A DNA stretch of 64,000 nt from Fodinibius sp036381435 (GCA_036381435.1 DASVCW010000039.1:146821-210820); one strand, 5' to 3'; positions 53,054 through 62,036 are shown, counted from the first letter of the stretch. Numbers and translations are program-made. Notes: generated by a model from the letters alone, not told the origin.

Positions 53054-54385
53054 ATGAAGAAGTTAGTTTTATTATCTGCTCTCGTATTATTTAGCAGCAG
53101 CTGGTCGTTAGCCCAGACATCATCCGCCCAGCCACCCAATGGAATGAGTGAAGTGGCCGCCTATTCCATTTTCCTGGGAAATTACAAGAATGAATCGTAT
53201 GAAGGTGCTATAAGGTTTGGCCGGTGGATGTGGAAAGGAATGCCGGAGACGATTGAAGGCTATTCCGGATTTGACCTTGAAAGAAATTTAGACCGCTTGA
53301 TTACGGCTTACGGCAAAGTCACTGAGACCACAGCAGATCCTTCTTTGCGCGAGGCTTATATCGATACCGCGCTCATCATTTATGATAAAGTTTTCGATCA
53401 TTTTTCTAAGGATGAAATCAGCTACTATGACTGGTACTTAAGCCGCGGAAGGTTTTATCAAACCTATTCGAGTATGGTTGAAAACGCGGAAGCCAAGTCT
53501 ACCGAAGATTATTTAAAAGCTTTTGAGCTTAGCCCCGAAAAGCTTACCAAGTTAGGCAATGGCTATTATGTTCAGTCTATTTTGCAAGGGCTGGTCAGCC
53601 AGAATGAAAAGGAAAAAGCGCTGGGTGTTATTAAAAAGTCTGAGCCTTATGCTTCAAGCCAGTTACAGGGTTTCTATGATGATATTCGCCAGAAGCTGTT
53701 TGATTCACCCGAAGAGCAAATCGCCTTTTTGGAAAGCGAGCTGAAAGATAATCCTAAGAATGAAGAAGTATTACGCCAGTTACTGACGCTTTATCAGAAT
53801 CAGGAAATGTATGATAAAGCTGCTGACATCAGTCAAAAGCTTTACGATATAAATCCAAGCTATGAAAATACAATGGCGTTGGCTGAAATGGCTATCAGCA
53901 ATGCTGATTATGATATGGCTATCCGTTATTTAAAAGAAGCTATGGATAAGGCTGAAAATGCGGAACAAAAAGCTCAAATAGCCATTCAAATTTCTGATGC
54001 TTATCTGAACCAGGAGCAGCTTCAAGACGCGCGAGAATATGCCCGTATGGCTATAGACTTTGACAGTGATTGGGGAGTACCCTATATCCAGATTGCCGAT
54101 ATTTATGCACGGGCTGTTAACCAGTGCACCAACAACCGGAAAATGACTCCGGAAGATAAGGTTGTTTACTGGTTGGTACTTGATTATCTGGATCAGGCAG
54201 AACAGGTAGATCCTGACGTAGCAAATGAAGTGCAACGTAAATATCAGGCTTATGAACCTGTTACACTTACAACTACGGAAAAATTCTTTTGGAATCCACC
54301 TTTAGAAACAGGACAGGATATTGCAGTTGATGCTTCTTTAAATGAATGCTACGGGTGGATTAATGAAACAACGACCGTTCGATAG
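53054..54385 (+). CDS. Exported tetratricopeptide-repeat protein
   Basis: A 443-aa protein with a Sec signal (LFSSSWSLAQ) and several TPR units in the middle (ILRQLLTLYQNQEMYDKAAD-like and AISNADYDMAIRYLKEAMDK). TPRs bind protein partners. It follows the barrel protein by 53 bp. The cluster GT5-like, DUF4270, barrel, TPR runs on one strand and ends at a terminator. Confidence 0.8.
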   Translation: MKKLVLLSALVLFSSSWSLAQTSSAQPPNGMSEVAAYSIFLGNYKNESYEGAIRFGRWMWKGMPETIEGYSGFDLERNLDRLITAYGKVTETTADPSLREAYIDTALIIYDKVFDHFSKDEISYYDWYLSRGRFYQTYSSMVENAEAKSTEDYLKAFELSPEKLTKLGNGYYVQSILQGLVSQNEKEKALGVIKKSEPYASSQLQGFYDDIRQKLFDSPEEQIAFLESELKDNPKNEEVLRQLLTLYQNQEMYDKAADISQKLYDINPSYENTMALAEMAISNADYDMAIRYLKEAMDKAENAEQKAQIAIQISDAYLNQEQLQDAREYARMAIDFDSDWGVPYIQIADIYARAVNQCTNNRKMTPEDKVVYWLVLDYLDQAEQVDPDVANEVQRKYQAYEPVTLTTTEKFFWNPPLETGQDIAVDASLNECYGWINETTTVR

Positions 54386-54419
54386 GTTTTAAATATCGAT
54401 AAACATTCTTATCTTATTT

Positions 54420-54453
54420 GCAGTACAGCCGGAGAGGCTGTACTGCTTTTTTT
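54420..54453 (+). terminator. Rho-independent terminator
   Basis: gcagtacagcc and ggctgtactgc form a strong stem with a T-run, 35 bp after the TPR gene. Confidence 0.9.
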
Positions 54454-54549
54454 CACTTCTCAATTCTCTTAACTAATTTATTTACAATTCTAATTCTTGA
54501 AACAGTTATAGCTGTTTCTGAAAGGTAATTTTTAAGCAAAACTAATCTA

Positions 54550-55749
54550 ATGGGACGTTCACGGAACAACAAAAATCGCGGTAATAAAAAGAATAATAAA
54601 AATGTGTTTATCCCGCGATTTAATGATAATAAAAATGTGCATGTAGCCGGACGTTATCGCGGCGTTACAGAAATTAATGAAAAGCTTTACGGCTTTGCCC
54701 GTAAGATGGATTACGAATTCAGTTATGATCCACGTGACCCTTTTCTAAAACCGGATGAAGTAAAACACAATAACTTGCGTCCGGGGCTGGTAATCGAAGG
54801 CGAGTATGAGGAAGACAATCACGGAAACCGCCATATTCATTCTATAGAAAAAATCAACGGACGCGACCCCGTACACTGGCAAAAAGCTACCCGGTTTGAG
54901 CTGCAAACGCCTATTATGCCTAATGAGCAGATAGAATTAGGCCAGGATCCTGATGATATTGAAATGCGGGTGATGGATCTCGTCGCCCCTATTGGCAAAG
55001 GCCAGCGTGCTTTGATTGTAGCCCCGCCCCGAACCGGAAAAACAGTACTGCTTAAAGAAATTGCCAAATCAGTAACCCAAAATTATCCCGATGTTACCAC
55101 CGGTGTTTTACTGGTTGATGAACGTCCTGAAGAAGTAACCGATTTTCTGCGAACCACCGATGCCGAAGTCTTCGCATCATCAAATGATAAACCTACCGAC
55201 AGCCATATTCGAATTACAGAAATGGCGCTTGGCTATGTAAAACGGAAAGCCGAGATGGGCGAGGATGCAGTGTTGTTAATTGACTCTATAACACGCTTGG
55301 GACGCGCTTACAACAATGCCCAGGAAAGCAGCGGGCGCACTCTTTCCGGTGGGCTTGATATTCGGGCGCTGGAAATCCCGAAGAAAATATTTGGTTCAGC
55401 CCGGAAAATTGAAGGCGGCGGTTCGCTTACCATTATCGCTACCTGCCTGGTTGAAACAAACTCCCGTATGGATGATCTTATCTTTGAAGAATTCAAAGGA
55501 ACGGGAAATATGGAGCTGGTACTGGATCGTGAACTGGCAAATGATCGAATTTTCCCTGCTATTAATATCAGTTCTTCAGGTACACGGAATGAAGATAAAT
55601 TTATAGGGGATTCAATGGAGGAGCGGAATATGGTACGGCGTTATCTGCTTAAAAAATCCCCTAAAGAGTCGATGCAAAGCCTGCTGAAAGTACTTAAAAA
55701 CACCGAAAGTAACGAAGAATTGCTGAACCAGATTGCGGCGATGGTATAA
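54550..55749 (+). CDS. rho: Transcription termination factor Rho (short form)
   Basis: A 399-aa hexameric RNA helicase that ends transcription. The primary RNA-binding OB domain (37-105) is diverged: LYGFAR where GFGFLR is usual. The motor domain is standard: APIGKGQR (146-153), Walker A APPRTGKT (158-165), Walker B AVLLIDSITRLGRA, Q-loop IEGGGSLTIIATCLVET and the R-loop region SSGTRNED. It lacks the N-terminal Rho_N domain, and the basic, Asn-rich tail (1-29) may replace it. Confidence 0.9.
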   Translation: MGRSRNNKNRGNKKNNKNVFIPRFNDNKNVHVAGRYRGVTEINEKLYGFARKMDYEFSYDPRDPFLKPDEVKHNNLRPGLVIEGEYEEDNHGNRHIHSIEKINGRDPVHWQKATRFELQTPIMPNEQIELGQDPDDIEMRVMDLVAPIGKGQRALIVAPPRTGKTVLLKEIAKSVTQNYPDVTTGVLLVDERPEEVTDFLRTTDAEVFASSNDKPTDSHIRITEMALGYVKRKAEMGEDAVLLIDSITRLGRAYNNAQESSGRTLSGGLDIRALEIPKKIFGSARKIEGGGSLTIIATCLVETNSRMDDLIFEEFKGTGNMELVLDRELANDRIFPAINISSSGTRNEDKFIGDSMEERNMVRRYLLKKSPKESMQSLLKVLKNTESNEELLNQIAAMV

Positions 55750-55893
55750 GAACGCGGATTAGTTTGATTCAGCTGATTTGCATTGATTTTAAATAGGTGT
55801 GAAGGAGTATACTTCTGAATCCACGGTAGGTACATTCTCTTTAAGCGTTTTAGGGGAAAGCATTGGCTTCCTTCAAAAATATTTCTTAAATAG

Positions 55894-55923
55894 AAAGGGA
55901 CATGAATTTCATGTCCCTTTTTT
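55894..55923 (+). terminator. Terminator downstream of rho
   Basis: aaagggacatgaa and ttcatgtcccttt form a 13-bp stem, followed by T residues. A preceding A-run makes it partly bidirectional. It is 145 bp after rho and just before the small membrane gene. Confidence 0.85.
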
Positions 55924-55944
55924 AATTCAAAGAAAAAATCAGCT

Positions 55945-56154
55945 ATGAAGAGAAAACTGAAAGAGATCTTTCCCAAAATAGTTATAGGAATATTCGTCGC
56001 CTTCACTTTATTTCCTATCGGTGTCGGAATATATACCCCATTTACAGAAAGTTCCTACTTTTACAATCTTGGCTATTTAACCGGGCAGATCCTCAGTCCC
56101 ATTGCCTATGCTGTAGGTTACGTTGTTGGCTATATTGAAACCTGTATTTTTTAA
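55945..56154 (+). CDS. Small membrane protein
   Basis: A 69-aa protein with a basic start (MKRKLKEIF) and two hydrophobic segments (about 10-31 and 42-66). The second contains the small-residue-rich ILSPIAYAVGYVVGYI. No family recognised. It has its own upstream terminator and so its own promoter. Confidence 0.5.
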   Translation: MKRKLKEIFPKIVIGIFVAFTLFPIGVGIYTPFTESSYFYNLGYLTGQILSPIAYAVGYVVGYIETCIF

Positions 56155-56204
56155 AAAATCCGCAACTGGCGCGAGCGTCCGCTCGTTGCCTGAATCTAAG
56201 CTTC

Positions 56205-56537
56205 CTAATAAACAGGTAAACTCGAATCTACCTCGCGCGCCCATTCATTAATGCCGCCTTTCAGGTTTTTGACGTTTGAAAAGCCTTCTTTTTCCAGTAA
56301 TTCGCAAGCTTTTGAACTGCGCCCCCCACTGCGGCACATACAGACCACTTCTTTATCTTTGTACGATTCAATCTCATCCATTTTGTCCTGAAGCTCGCCA
56401 AGGGGAATCAATGTAGAGTTTTCATACTCAATTTTTGACTGGTACTGCTCGAAGGGTTCGCGAACATCAAGCAGAAGTACATTATTACCGCTATTGTCTA
56501 ATTTCGCTTTAAAATTCTGTACGGTTATTTCTTTCAT
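56205..56537 (-). CDS. Rhodanese-like domain protein
   Basis: A 110-aa single-domain rhodanese: LLLDVREPFEQYQ (21-33), STLIPLGEL, and active-site C87 in VCMCRSGGRSS with the loop shaped as in GlpE/PspE-type sulfurtransferases. NLKGGINEWA is the C-terminal helix. It may transfer sulfane sulfur or persulfide between proteins in the cytoplasm. Confidence 0.9.
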   Translation of the reverse strand: MKEITVQNFKAKLDNSGNNVLLLDVREPFEQYQSKIEYENSTLIPLGELQDKMDEIESYKDKEVVCMCRSGGRSSKACELLEKEGFSNVKNLKGGINEWAREVDSSLPVY

Positions 56538-56555
56538 TTTTTAATCTATTTTAAT

Positions 56556-56632
56556 GTATATCGAAGCACCTGCTTCGATCAGTATATTTCATCAATCTAA
56601 AGATATTCTTTCCCAAACAGGCGCTTGGGTTA
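56556..56632. repeat. Two-hairpin intergenic repeat TCGAAGC/CGCTTGGG, copy 1
   Basis: gtatatcgaagcacctgcttcgatcagta, then tttcccaaacaggcgcttgggttaca, about 77 bp in all. Hairpin 1 is tcgaagc/gcttcga and hairpin 2 is cccaa/ttggg. A near copy lies at 62844-62924, and both follow coding genes. Confidence 0.7.
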
Positions 56633-56645
56633 CATTAAATAAATC

Positions 56646-57416
56646 TCACTCTTCATCCTGCTCAAACCCATATCGGTCAAGGCGAAACTGGTTTCCTAAA
56701 TACAGACGCCGTGCTTCTTCATCCTGAGCCAGCTGATCGGCAGACCCTTCTTTTAGGATTTTTCCCTCAAACATGAGGTATGCCCGGTCAGTAATGGCGA
56801 GGGTTTCGTGAACATTGTGATCAGTAATAAAAATACCAATATTCCGATATCGTAGCTCCGCCACAATTTCCTGAATGTCTTCTACCGCGATAGGATCAAC
56901 TCCGGCAAAGGGCTCATCAAGCAAGATGAAATCGGGATCCGTAACCAGGGCACGTGCAATCTCAGTGCGCCGCCGTTCACCGCCGGAGAGGCTGTGTCCC
57001 TTATTATCCACCACACGCTGCAGGCCAAACTCTTCAATAAGCTGGTCGGTTCTTTGCTGAATTTCTTTATCGCTGAGGTCAAAAAACTGCAAAATCGTTT
57101 CCAGGTTTTCGCGTACGGTAAGATTACGAAAAACACTGGCTTCCTGCGCTAAATATCCTACACCCAGTCGAGCCCGCTGGTACATTGGCATTTCTGTAAG
57201 GTTTTGATCATCCAGAAAAATATTGCCACTGTCGGGAGACACCAGTCCCACAAACATATAAAAGGTGGTGGTTTTTCCGGCGCCGTTGGGTCCCAGCAGG
57301 CCTACAATTTCACCCTGTGAAACATCAATCGAGACATCCGAAACCACCGTTCGCTTCTTGTAGCTTTTAACCAGCCCTTTGCTGTGAAGCCTTTTTTTAT
57401 TTGGCTGTTCCGGCAT
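56646..57416 (-). CDS. lptB: LPS export ABC transporter ATP-binding protein LptB
   Basis: A 256-aa ATPase driving LPS transport from inner to outer membrane with LptFG. It has Walker A GPNGAGKTT (39-47), Q-loop YLAQEASVFRNLTVREN, signature LSGGERRRTEIARAL, Walker B FILLDEPFAGVDPIA and the LptB tail YLGNQFRLD. No other lpt gene is adjacent here. Confidence 0.93.
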   Translation of the reverse strand: MPEQPNKKRLHSKGLVKSYKKRTVVSDVSIDVSQGEIVGLLGPNGAGKTTTFYMFVGLVSPDSGNIFLDDQNLTEMPMYQRARLGVGYLAQEASVFRNLTVRENLETILQFFDLSDKEIQQRTDQLIEEFGLQRVVDNKGHSLSGGERRRTEIARALVTDPDFILLDEPFAGVDPIAVEDIQEIVAELRYRNIGIFITDHNVHETLAITDRAYLMFEGKILKEGSADQLAQDEEARRLYLGNQFRLDRYGFEQDEE

Positions 57417-57461
57417 GTTTTTGATTTGAGGTTAATTCCTTTCTTGGGATTTGTAATCAAA

Positions 57462-57494
57462 GGTCATCCCCCTGCGCCCCCTTCAAAGGGGGAC
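57462..57494. repeat. GGTCATCCCCC composite repeat, copy 3
   Basis: ggtcatccccctgcgcccccttcaaagggggac between lptB and purQ, followed by the hairpin atccgac-gttgtcggat. Confidence 0.55.
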
Positions 57495-57528
57495 TTACAT
57501 CCGACGTTGTCGGATGAGATTATTTCGC

Positions 57529-58230
57529 TTATGCTACCGCAAGCTCATTCAGCACAGATTCAAAAATCTGCTTTCCATCCGTTGAGCCTATCATCTTTTC
57601 AACGGCGCGTTCCGGATGTGGCATCATGCCTAAAATATTGCGTTTTTCGTTGCAGATGCCAGCGATATTGTCAATCGAACCGTTAAAATTTCCTTCATCC
57701 GTAGTGCTTCCATCAGCATCGCAATAGCGGAAAACAATCTGGTCATTATCTTGCAGCTTTTTGAGCTGATCTTCATCAGTGAAGTAGTTTCCCTCGCCAT
57801 GCGCCACCGGTACTTTCAACACTTTGCTCGGTGCAATATTGCGTGTGAAAAGGGTGCTGTTCGTTTCGCAGCGGATGTAAGCCTGCTTGCAAACGAAGCG
57901 CAGCTCTTTATTATGAAGCATGGCTCCGGGCAGCAACCCGGCTTCGAGCAGGATTTGAAAACCATTGCAAACCCCTAAAACAGGTCCACCCTTTTCAGCA
58001 TATTCAATCACCGATTGCATAATGGGTGAAAAACGGGCGATGGCACCGGTTCGGAGGTAATCACCGTACGAAAACCCGCCGGGAATCAGTAGCAAATCAA
58101 TATCCGAGAGATTGGTATCTTTATGCCAGATGAATCTGGTTTGGGCATTCATTACATGCGCTAACGCGTGATAAGCGTCATGATCGCAATTTGAACCGGG
58201 AAAAACGATTACTCCTAAGTTAGCAGACAC
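57529..58230 (-). CDS. purQ: Phosphoribosylformylglycinamidine synthase, glutaminase subunit
   Basis: A 233-aa class-I amidotransferase that supplies ammonia to PurL in purine synthesis. C88 in GVCNGFQ is the nucleophile, and H208-E210 lie in MMPHPE. GGFSYGDYLR near 51 is the family segment. Together with purS it implies a separate small PurL, not in the window. Confidence 0.95.
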   Translation of the reverse strand: MSANLGVIVFPGSNCDHDAYHALAHVMNAQTRFIWHKDTNLSDIDLLLIPGGFSYGDYLRTGAIARFSPIMQSVIEYAEKGGPVLGVCNGFQILLEAGLLPGAMLHNKELRFVCKQAYIRCETNSTLFTRNIAPSKVLKVPVAHGEGNYFTDEDQLKKLQDNDQIVFRYCDADGSTTDEGNFNGSIDNIAGICNEKRNILGMMPHPERAVEKMIGSTDGKQIFESVLNELAVA

Positions 58231-58235
58231 AGTTT

Positions 58236-58568
58236 TTATCCTTTTATTTCGGTGATAAGTTGAATTTCTTTAAGCACGCTATTTACTTCAAAACAGTCTT
58301 CAAAGCTGCCTTCAAATACATCAGCCTGACCTTTATTATGAACGGTGAAAGTGAGCTCCTCGGCATGAGAGCGGCTGCAGCCTAAAGCTTTAAGAAGCTG
58401 TTCAATCACTTCTTCAAAAGTGTGGATGTCATCATCATATAAAATGACTCTCCAGGGGGTATTTTCCTGTTCCTTTTCCTCTTCTTCTTCGAGAACCTCG
58501 ACTTCCGTAGCGGGAGATTCTTCCTCCTCAAGGCCCGATCTCCAAACGCTAAAAAGCGAATCACTCAT
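58236..58568 (-). CDS. clpS: ClpS-like ATP-dependent protease adaptor
   Basis: A 110-aa protein: an acidic N-terminal tail (14-36), then a ClpS core (about 37-108): WRVILYDDDIHTFEEVIEQL, and FTVHNKGQA with the conserved His. ClpS delivers N-degron substrates to ClpAP/ClpCP. The usual Asn of NDD is Asp here, which may alter specificity. It sits between purS and purQ with gaps of 8 and 5 bp, so it is part of that purine operon. Confidence 0.8.
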   Translation of the reverse strand: MSDSLFSVWRSGLEEEESPATEVEVLEEEEEKEQENTPWRVILYDDDIHTFEEVIEQLLKALGCSRSHAEELTFTVHNKGQADVFEGSFEDCFEVNSVLKEIQLITEIKG

Positions 58569-58576
58569 ACTTCCGG

Positions 58577-58825
58577 TCAGTTTTCATGAATCGTAATTTC
58601 AAAATCTTCCATCACTTCGTTAGCCAGCAATTTTGTGCAGGCCGTTTCGGCAATCTCATAAGCACTATCTTTATCATCGGCATCAATATTCAGCTCGATA
58701 AGCTTGCCAATGCGCACTTTGTTGATACCGGTCAGCCCCAGGTCATTCAGCGCATGATGTGCCGCTTTGCCCTTAGGATCTAAAATGGAATTTCGAAGCG
58801 TTACGTTTACAGTAGCCTTAAACAT
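58577..58825 (-). CDS. purS: Phosphoribosylformylglycinamidine synthase subunit PurS
   Basis: An 82-aa protein with the PurS pattern: VNVTLRNSILDPKGKAAHHALNDLG, then VRIGKLIEL and LLANEVMEDFEITI. It bridges PurQ and PurL. It is the first gene of purS-clpS-purQ. Confidence 0.93.
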   Translation of the reverse strand: MFKATVNVTLRNSILDPKGKAAHHALNDLGLTGINKVRIGKLIELNIDADDKDSAYEIAETACTKLLANEVMEDFEITIHEN

Positions 58826-58862
58826 TCTGTGTGAATATATGCAAGTTAAAATGAAGCTAAAG

Positions 58863-59792
58863 TTACTCTTTATTTGACTCAGCCGCTACCTTTTGGTGGA
58901 TAAAATCACGGGCTTCGGCTGAGCTTGTTTCATCCAGGTCAACCCAGTTGATGAAATCCCAGCGCCGGAACCATGAAAGCTGCCGTTTGGCATAGCGGCG
59001 GGTCTTTACTTTCATATCCTCTGTCATTTTTTCACGGGTGATGTCTCCCCTTAAAAAAGCAATCGCCTGTTTATATCCCACTGTGTTAAGACCGGGATCA
59101 TCAAGCGAATAACCGAGATCAAGGAGTGTTCTCGCCTCATCCAAAAACCCTTCTTCAAACATATTATCAACGCGATTGTTGATTCTATCGTATAGTTTTT
59201 GGCGGTCGCGTTTTAGCCCGAAAACAATCATATCGTCGGGAACGTGAATCTCAGTATCATCAGAGTGAAAAGAGCTGAATGACCGGCCGGTTTGCATCCA
59301 TACATCGAGTGCACGAATGATGCGCTGGCGATTCATGCCATCCATTTTCTGCACATAATCAGGATCAACCTCCTGCAATTTTTGGTAGAGTGATTCAAGG
59401 CCCTCTTCCTCAATTTGAGCCTCCAGTCGGGCAATGTTTTCTTCATTCGCGTTCGGCACATCATCCAGTGGTTGAATGATGCACTGCAAATGGAGCGTGC
59501 TTCCGCCTACGTACAATACATTTTTGCCGCGGGACTGAATTTCCTCCTCCCACTTCATCGCGCGTTCGCGAAAGTTCATGGCGTTATCCCTTTCAGCGGG
59601 ATCAATAATCGATAAGTTATAATGCCTCACATCACCTTGTTCCTTTGCAGAAGGGGTGGCCGTGCCGATATTCAGGTATTTATAGCATTGACGGGAGTCG
59701 GCTGAGATAATTTCGGCGTTAAGGTTTTTGGCCAGATCAACAGAAAGGGTTGTTTTGCCAACAGCGGTGGGACCAATTAAAAGAATACGCAA
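58863..59792 (-). CDS. miaA: tRNA dimethylallyltransferase
   Basis: Adds the isopentenyl group to A37 of tRNAs reading UNN codons. P-loop GPTAVGKTT, SADSRQCYKYLNIGTATPS, NYRLIDI-like IIDPAERDNAMNFRERA, and QLSWFRRWDFINWVDLD are family blocks. The start is uncertain: TTG 59792 gives LRILLIGPTAVGK near the N-terminus as in other MiaA; an ATG at 59849 or GTG 59855 would add about 20 residues that touch a repeat. About 309 aa as given. Confidence 0.92.
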   Translation of the reverse strand: MRILLIGPTAVGKTTLSVDLAKNLNAEIISADSRQCYKYLNIGTATPSAKEQGDVRHYNLSIIDPAERDNAMNFRERAMKWEEEIQSRGKNVLYVGGSTLHLQCIIQPLDDVPNANEENIARLEAQIEEEGLESLYQKLQEVDPDYVQKMDGMNRQRIIRALDVWMQTGRSFSSFHSDDTEIHVPDDMIVFGLKRDRQKLYDRINNRVDNMFEEGFLDEARTLLDLGYSLDDPGLNTVGYKQAIAFLRGDITREKMTEDMKVKTRRYAKRQLSWFRRWDFINWVDLDETSSAEARDFIHQKVAAESNKE

Positions 59793-59852
59793 TGCAATGG
59801 TGTTATTTTCTGATTCTTTGGAAAACCTTAAACATAAGAAAAAGTACATTCT

Positions 59853-59919
59853 CACGCAGAGCCGCTAAGGCGCGAAGAAAAATGATTATAAAACCTTTGC
59901 GTCATTGCGGCTCTGCGTG
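59853..59919. repeat. CACGCAGAGCCGC inverted repeat
   Basis: Arms cacgcagagccgc and gcggctctgcgtg (13 bp, perfect) are separated by 41 bp containing taaggcgcgaagaaaa and cctttgcgtca. Related CTCTGTG/ACGAAG tracts lie at 37692, 44416 and 48605. Confidence 0.65.
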
Positions 59920-60048
59920 CTACACCCTAAATTATTGTCCATAACTTCATTTATGCAGTTGCTAAGAGAGTAAGTATTTATTAGTATAAGGACTACTCAA
60001 TTGATTATTATTGAAATATATAAACGCTTAGCTTAAAAAAATTTACCT

Positions 60049-61164
60049 ATGAAATTCAACATATCAAGCAGTGAACTGGTTAAAGCCTTATCTGCCGTTT
60101 CAGGGGCTGTTCCTAACAAAGCGACCCTCCCCATTCTGGAAACGATTTTATTTGAATGTGAAGACGGGAAAATTCGCCTCACCGCAACTGATCTTGAAAT
60201 TTCCATCATCGAATATATAGATGCGGATATCGATGCTGAAGGTGCGGTTGCTATCCCTGCCCGTCGCCTGATCGAAACCCTGCGTCAACTGCCTGATATA
60301 CCCGTTGCTTTTGAAGTGGATGAAAAGTTTAATGTGAAGTTCCGGACTGATAAGGGAACCTATAAACTTGTGGGCGAAGATCCGAATGAATTCCCCGAAG
60401 TGCCTAACCTTGATGAAGGGCATAATCTTGAAACCACGAAAGATGTCATTCTGAAAGCCATCAAAAAAACACTGTTTGCCGTTTCTACCGATGACCTGCG
60501 TCCCGCCATGATGGGCGTTTATTTTGATATCGGTTCTGATGAAAGCAAGTTTGTGGCCACCGACGGACACCGGCTGGTGCGATACGTGAAACAGGATTTA
60601 ACCAGCGATAAAGAGATTAATTTCATTGTACCCGAAAAGGCACTGAACCTGGTTCAAAAAGCTCTTCATGATGAAGAATGTATCCTGACAATCACCGATG
60701 ATCATGCGCGCTTTAAAAGCGGAAACACCATTGTCATCACCCGTTTGATCAACGAACAGTATCCCAATTATGAGTCGGTCATTCCGAGAGATAACGAAAA
60801 GCAATTAACTATCAACAAAGAGCAGGTTTTGGCTACAGTAAAACGTGTGGCTATTTTTTCAAGTACAACCACCCGCCAAATTCGCCTGCAAATGAATCCT
60901 GATAAGCTTACCATTCGTGCCGAAGATATTGACATGAGCAGTGAAGCTAAAGAAACTATCGCCTGCGAATACAGTGCCGATGAAATGGAGATTGGTTTCA
61001 ATGCCAAATATTTGGCTGATGTACTGAGTAATATTGATGGTGATGAAGTTAACTTTGAATTCTCCACACCTAACAGGGCCGGAATTGTAAAGCCATCAGA
61101 TGAAGACGACGATGAGCAGATGCTTATGCTGGTAATGCCGGTGATGCTGAATTCCTATGCATAA
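60049..61164 (+). CDS. dnaN: DNA polymerase III beta subunit (sliding clamp)
   Basis: A 371-aa ring-forming processivity clamp. Three copies of the DNA clamp domain; begins MKFNISSSELVKALSAVSGA, with NKATLPILETILFE near 23, VSTDDLRPAMMGVYFD near 148 and ATDGHRLV near 173. The end MLLVMPVMLNSY is typical. No dnaA or recF is adjacent. The stop overlaps the start of the next gene. Confidence 0.95.
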   Translation: MKFNISSSELVKALSAVSGAVPNKATLPILETILFECEDGKIRLTATDLEISIIEYIDADIDAEGAVAIPARRLIETLRQLPDIPVAFEVDEKFNVKFRTDKGTYKLVGEDPNEFPEVPNLDEGHNLETTKDVILKAIKKTLFAVSTDDLRPAMMGVYFDIGSDESKFVATDGHRLVRYVKQDLTSDKEINFIVPEKALNLVQKALHDEECILTITDDHARFKSGNTIVITRLINEQYPNYESVIPRDNEKQLTINKEQVLATVKRVAIFSSTTTRQIRLQMNPDKLTIRAEDIDMSSEAKETIACEYSADEMEIGFNAKYLADVLSNIDGDEVNFEFSTPNRAGIVKPSDEDDDEQMLMLVMPVMLNSYA

Positions 61165-61945
61165 TGTCATCACCCTTACAACTGATTTTGGGTTGCAGGA
61201 TTATTATGTAAGCGCGATGAAAGCAGTGATGCTTGGCATCGCTCCTGATGTCCGCCTGGTAGATATTTCGCACGAAATTCCTTCGCAGGATATCATGGTT
61301 GGTTCCTGGATTTTACAAAACTCAGCCATGCTTTTTCCTGATAATACAGTTCACACCGTGGTGGTAGATCCGGGTGTAGGCACCGAACGAAGGCCCATCG
61401 CTCTTAAGGTTGAGAATCAGTTTTTTGTAGGCCCCGATAATGGTATTTTTTCACTGTTGGTAAAAGACAGAGAGTTTAAGGCGGTTCGTCTTACAAATAA
61501 AAAGTACTGGAGAGAGAATACTTCAAACACCTTTCACGGACGTGATATTTTCGCGCCCGTAGCCGCTCATTTAAGTTGTGGTGTAAATATTGATGATCTT
61601 GGCGAGCGGGTTGAAGAGCTTGTTACTTATCGCTGGACCGTTCCCATCGCCGATAAAGACGGACTGGAAGGAATGGTTATCCATATCGATAAATTTGGCA
61701 ACTTAGTGACTAACCTTTCATCTGAACTTCTTGAAGAAGTGATTGATGATAAAAAGGTCAAAGTTTATGTAGGCACCTTTATCCTTGATGAAGTGGCCAC
61801 CACTTTTGCATCGGTTACGGAGGGCGAGCCGGTTGCCTATATTGGCAGTTCCGGGATGCTGGAAATTGGCATCAACAAGGGAAATGCTGAGAAAATGCTG
61901 GGTGTTCAAAAAGGGGCACGGGTTTCGCTGATACTGCAAAAATAG
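61157..61945 (+). CDS. S-adenosylmethionine hydrolase (DUF62 family)
   Basis: A 262-aa member of the SAM hydroxide adenosyltransferase family, which splits SAM into adenosine and methionine; fluorinase and chlorinase are its halide-using relatives. ITLTTDFGLQDYYVSAMKAV opens the fold with the catalytic Asp, VVDPGVGTERRPI and VGPDNGIF near 90-100 follow, then FHGRDIFAPVAAHL. The halogenase loop is not evident. It overlaps dnaN by 8 bp. Confidence 0.9.
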   Translation: MHNVITLTTDFGLQDYYVSAMKAVMLGIAPDVRLVDISHEIPSQDIMVGSWILQNSAMLFPDNTVHTVVVDPGVGTERRPIALKVENQFFVGPDNGIFSLLVKDREFKAVRLTNKKYWRENTSNTFHGRDIFAPVAAHLSCGVNIDDLGERVEELVTYRWTVPIADKDGLEGMVIHIDKFGNLVTNLSSELLEEVIDDKKVKVYVGTFILDEVATTFASVTEGEPVAYIGSSGMLEIGINKGNAEKMLGVQKGARVSLILQK

Positions 61946-62036
61946 CATCTTGTAACATTTCACTTTTCTCAGCGTATTATCATTACACACATAATTTAAC
62001 ATTCTCCCGAAGGGATGCCTTCGGCAAAAATTAACA

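Noticed and set aside
61157..61945. SAM-dependent fluorinase or chlorinase
   Set aside because: The general DUF62 fold is clear but no halogenase-specific insertion is seen and there is no halometabolite cluster around it.
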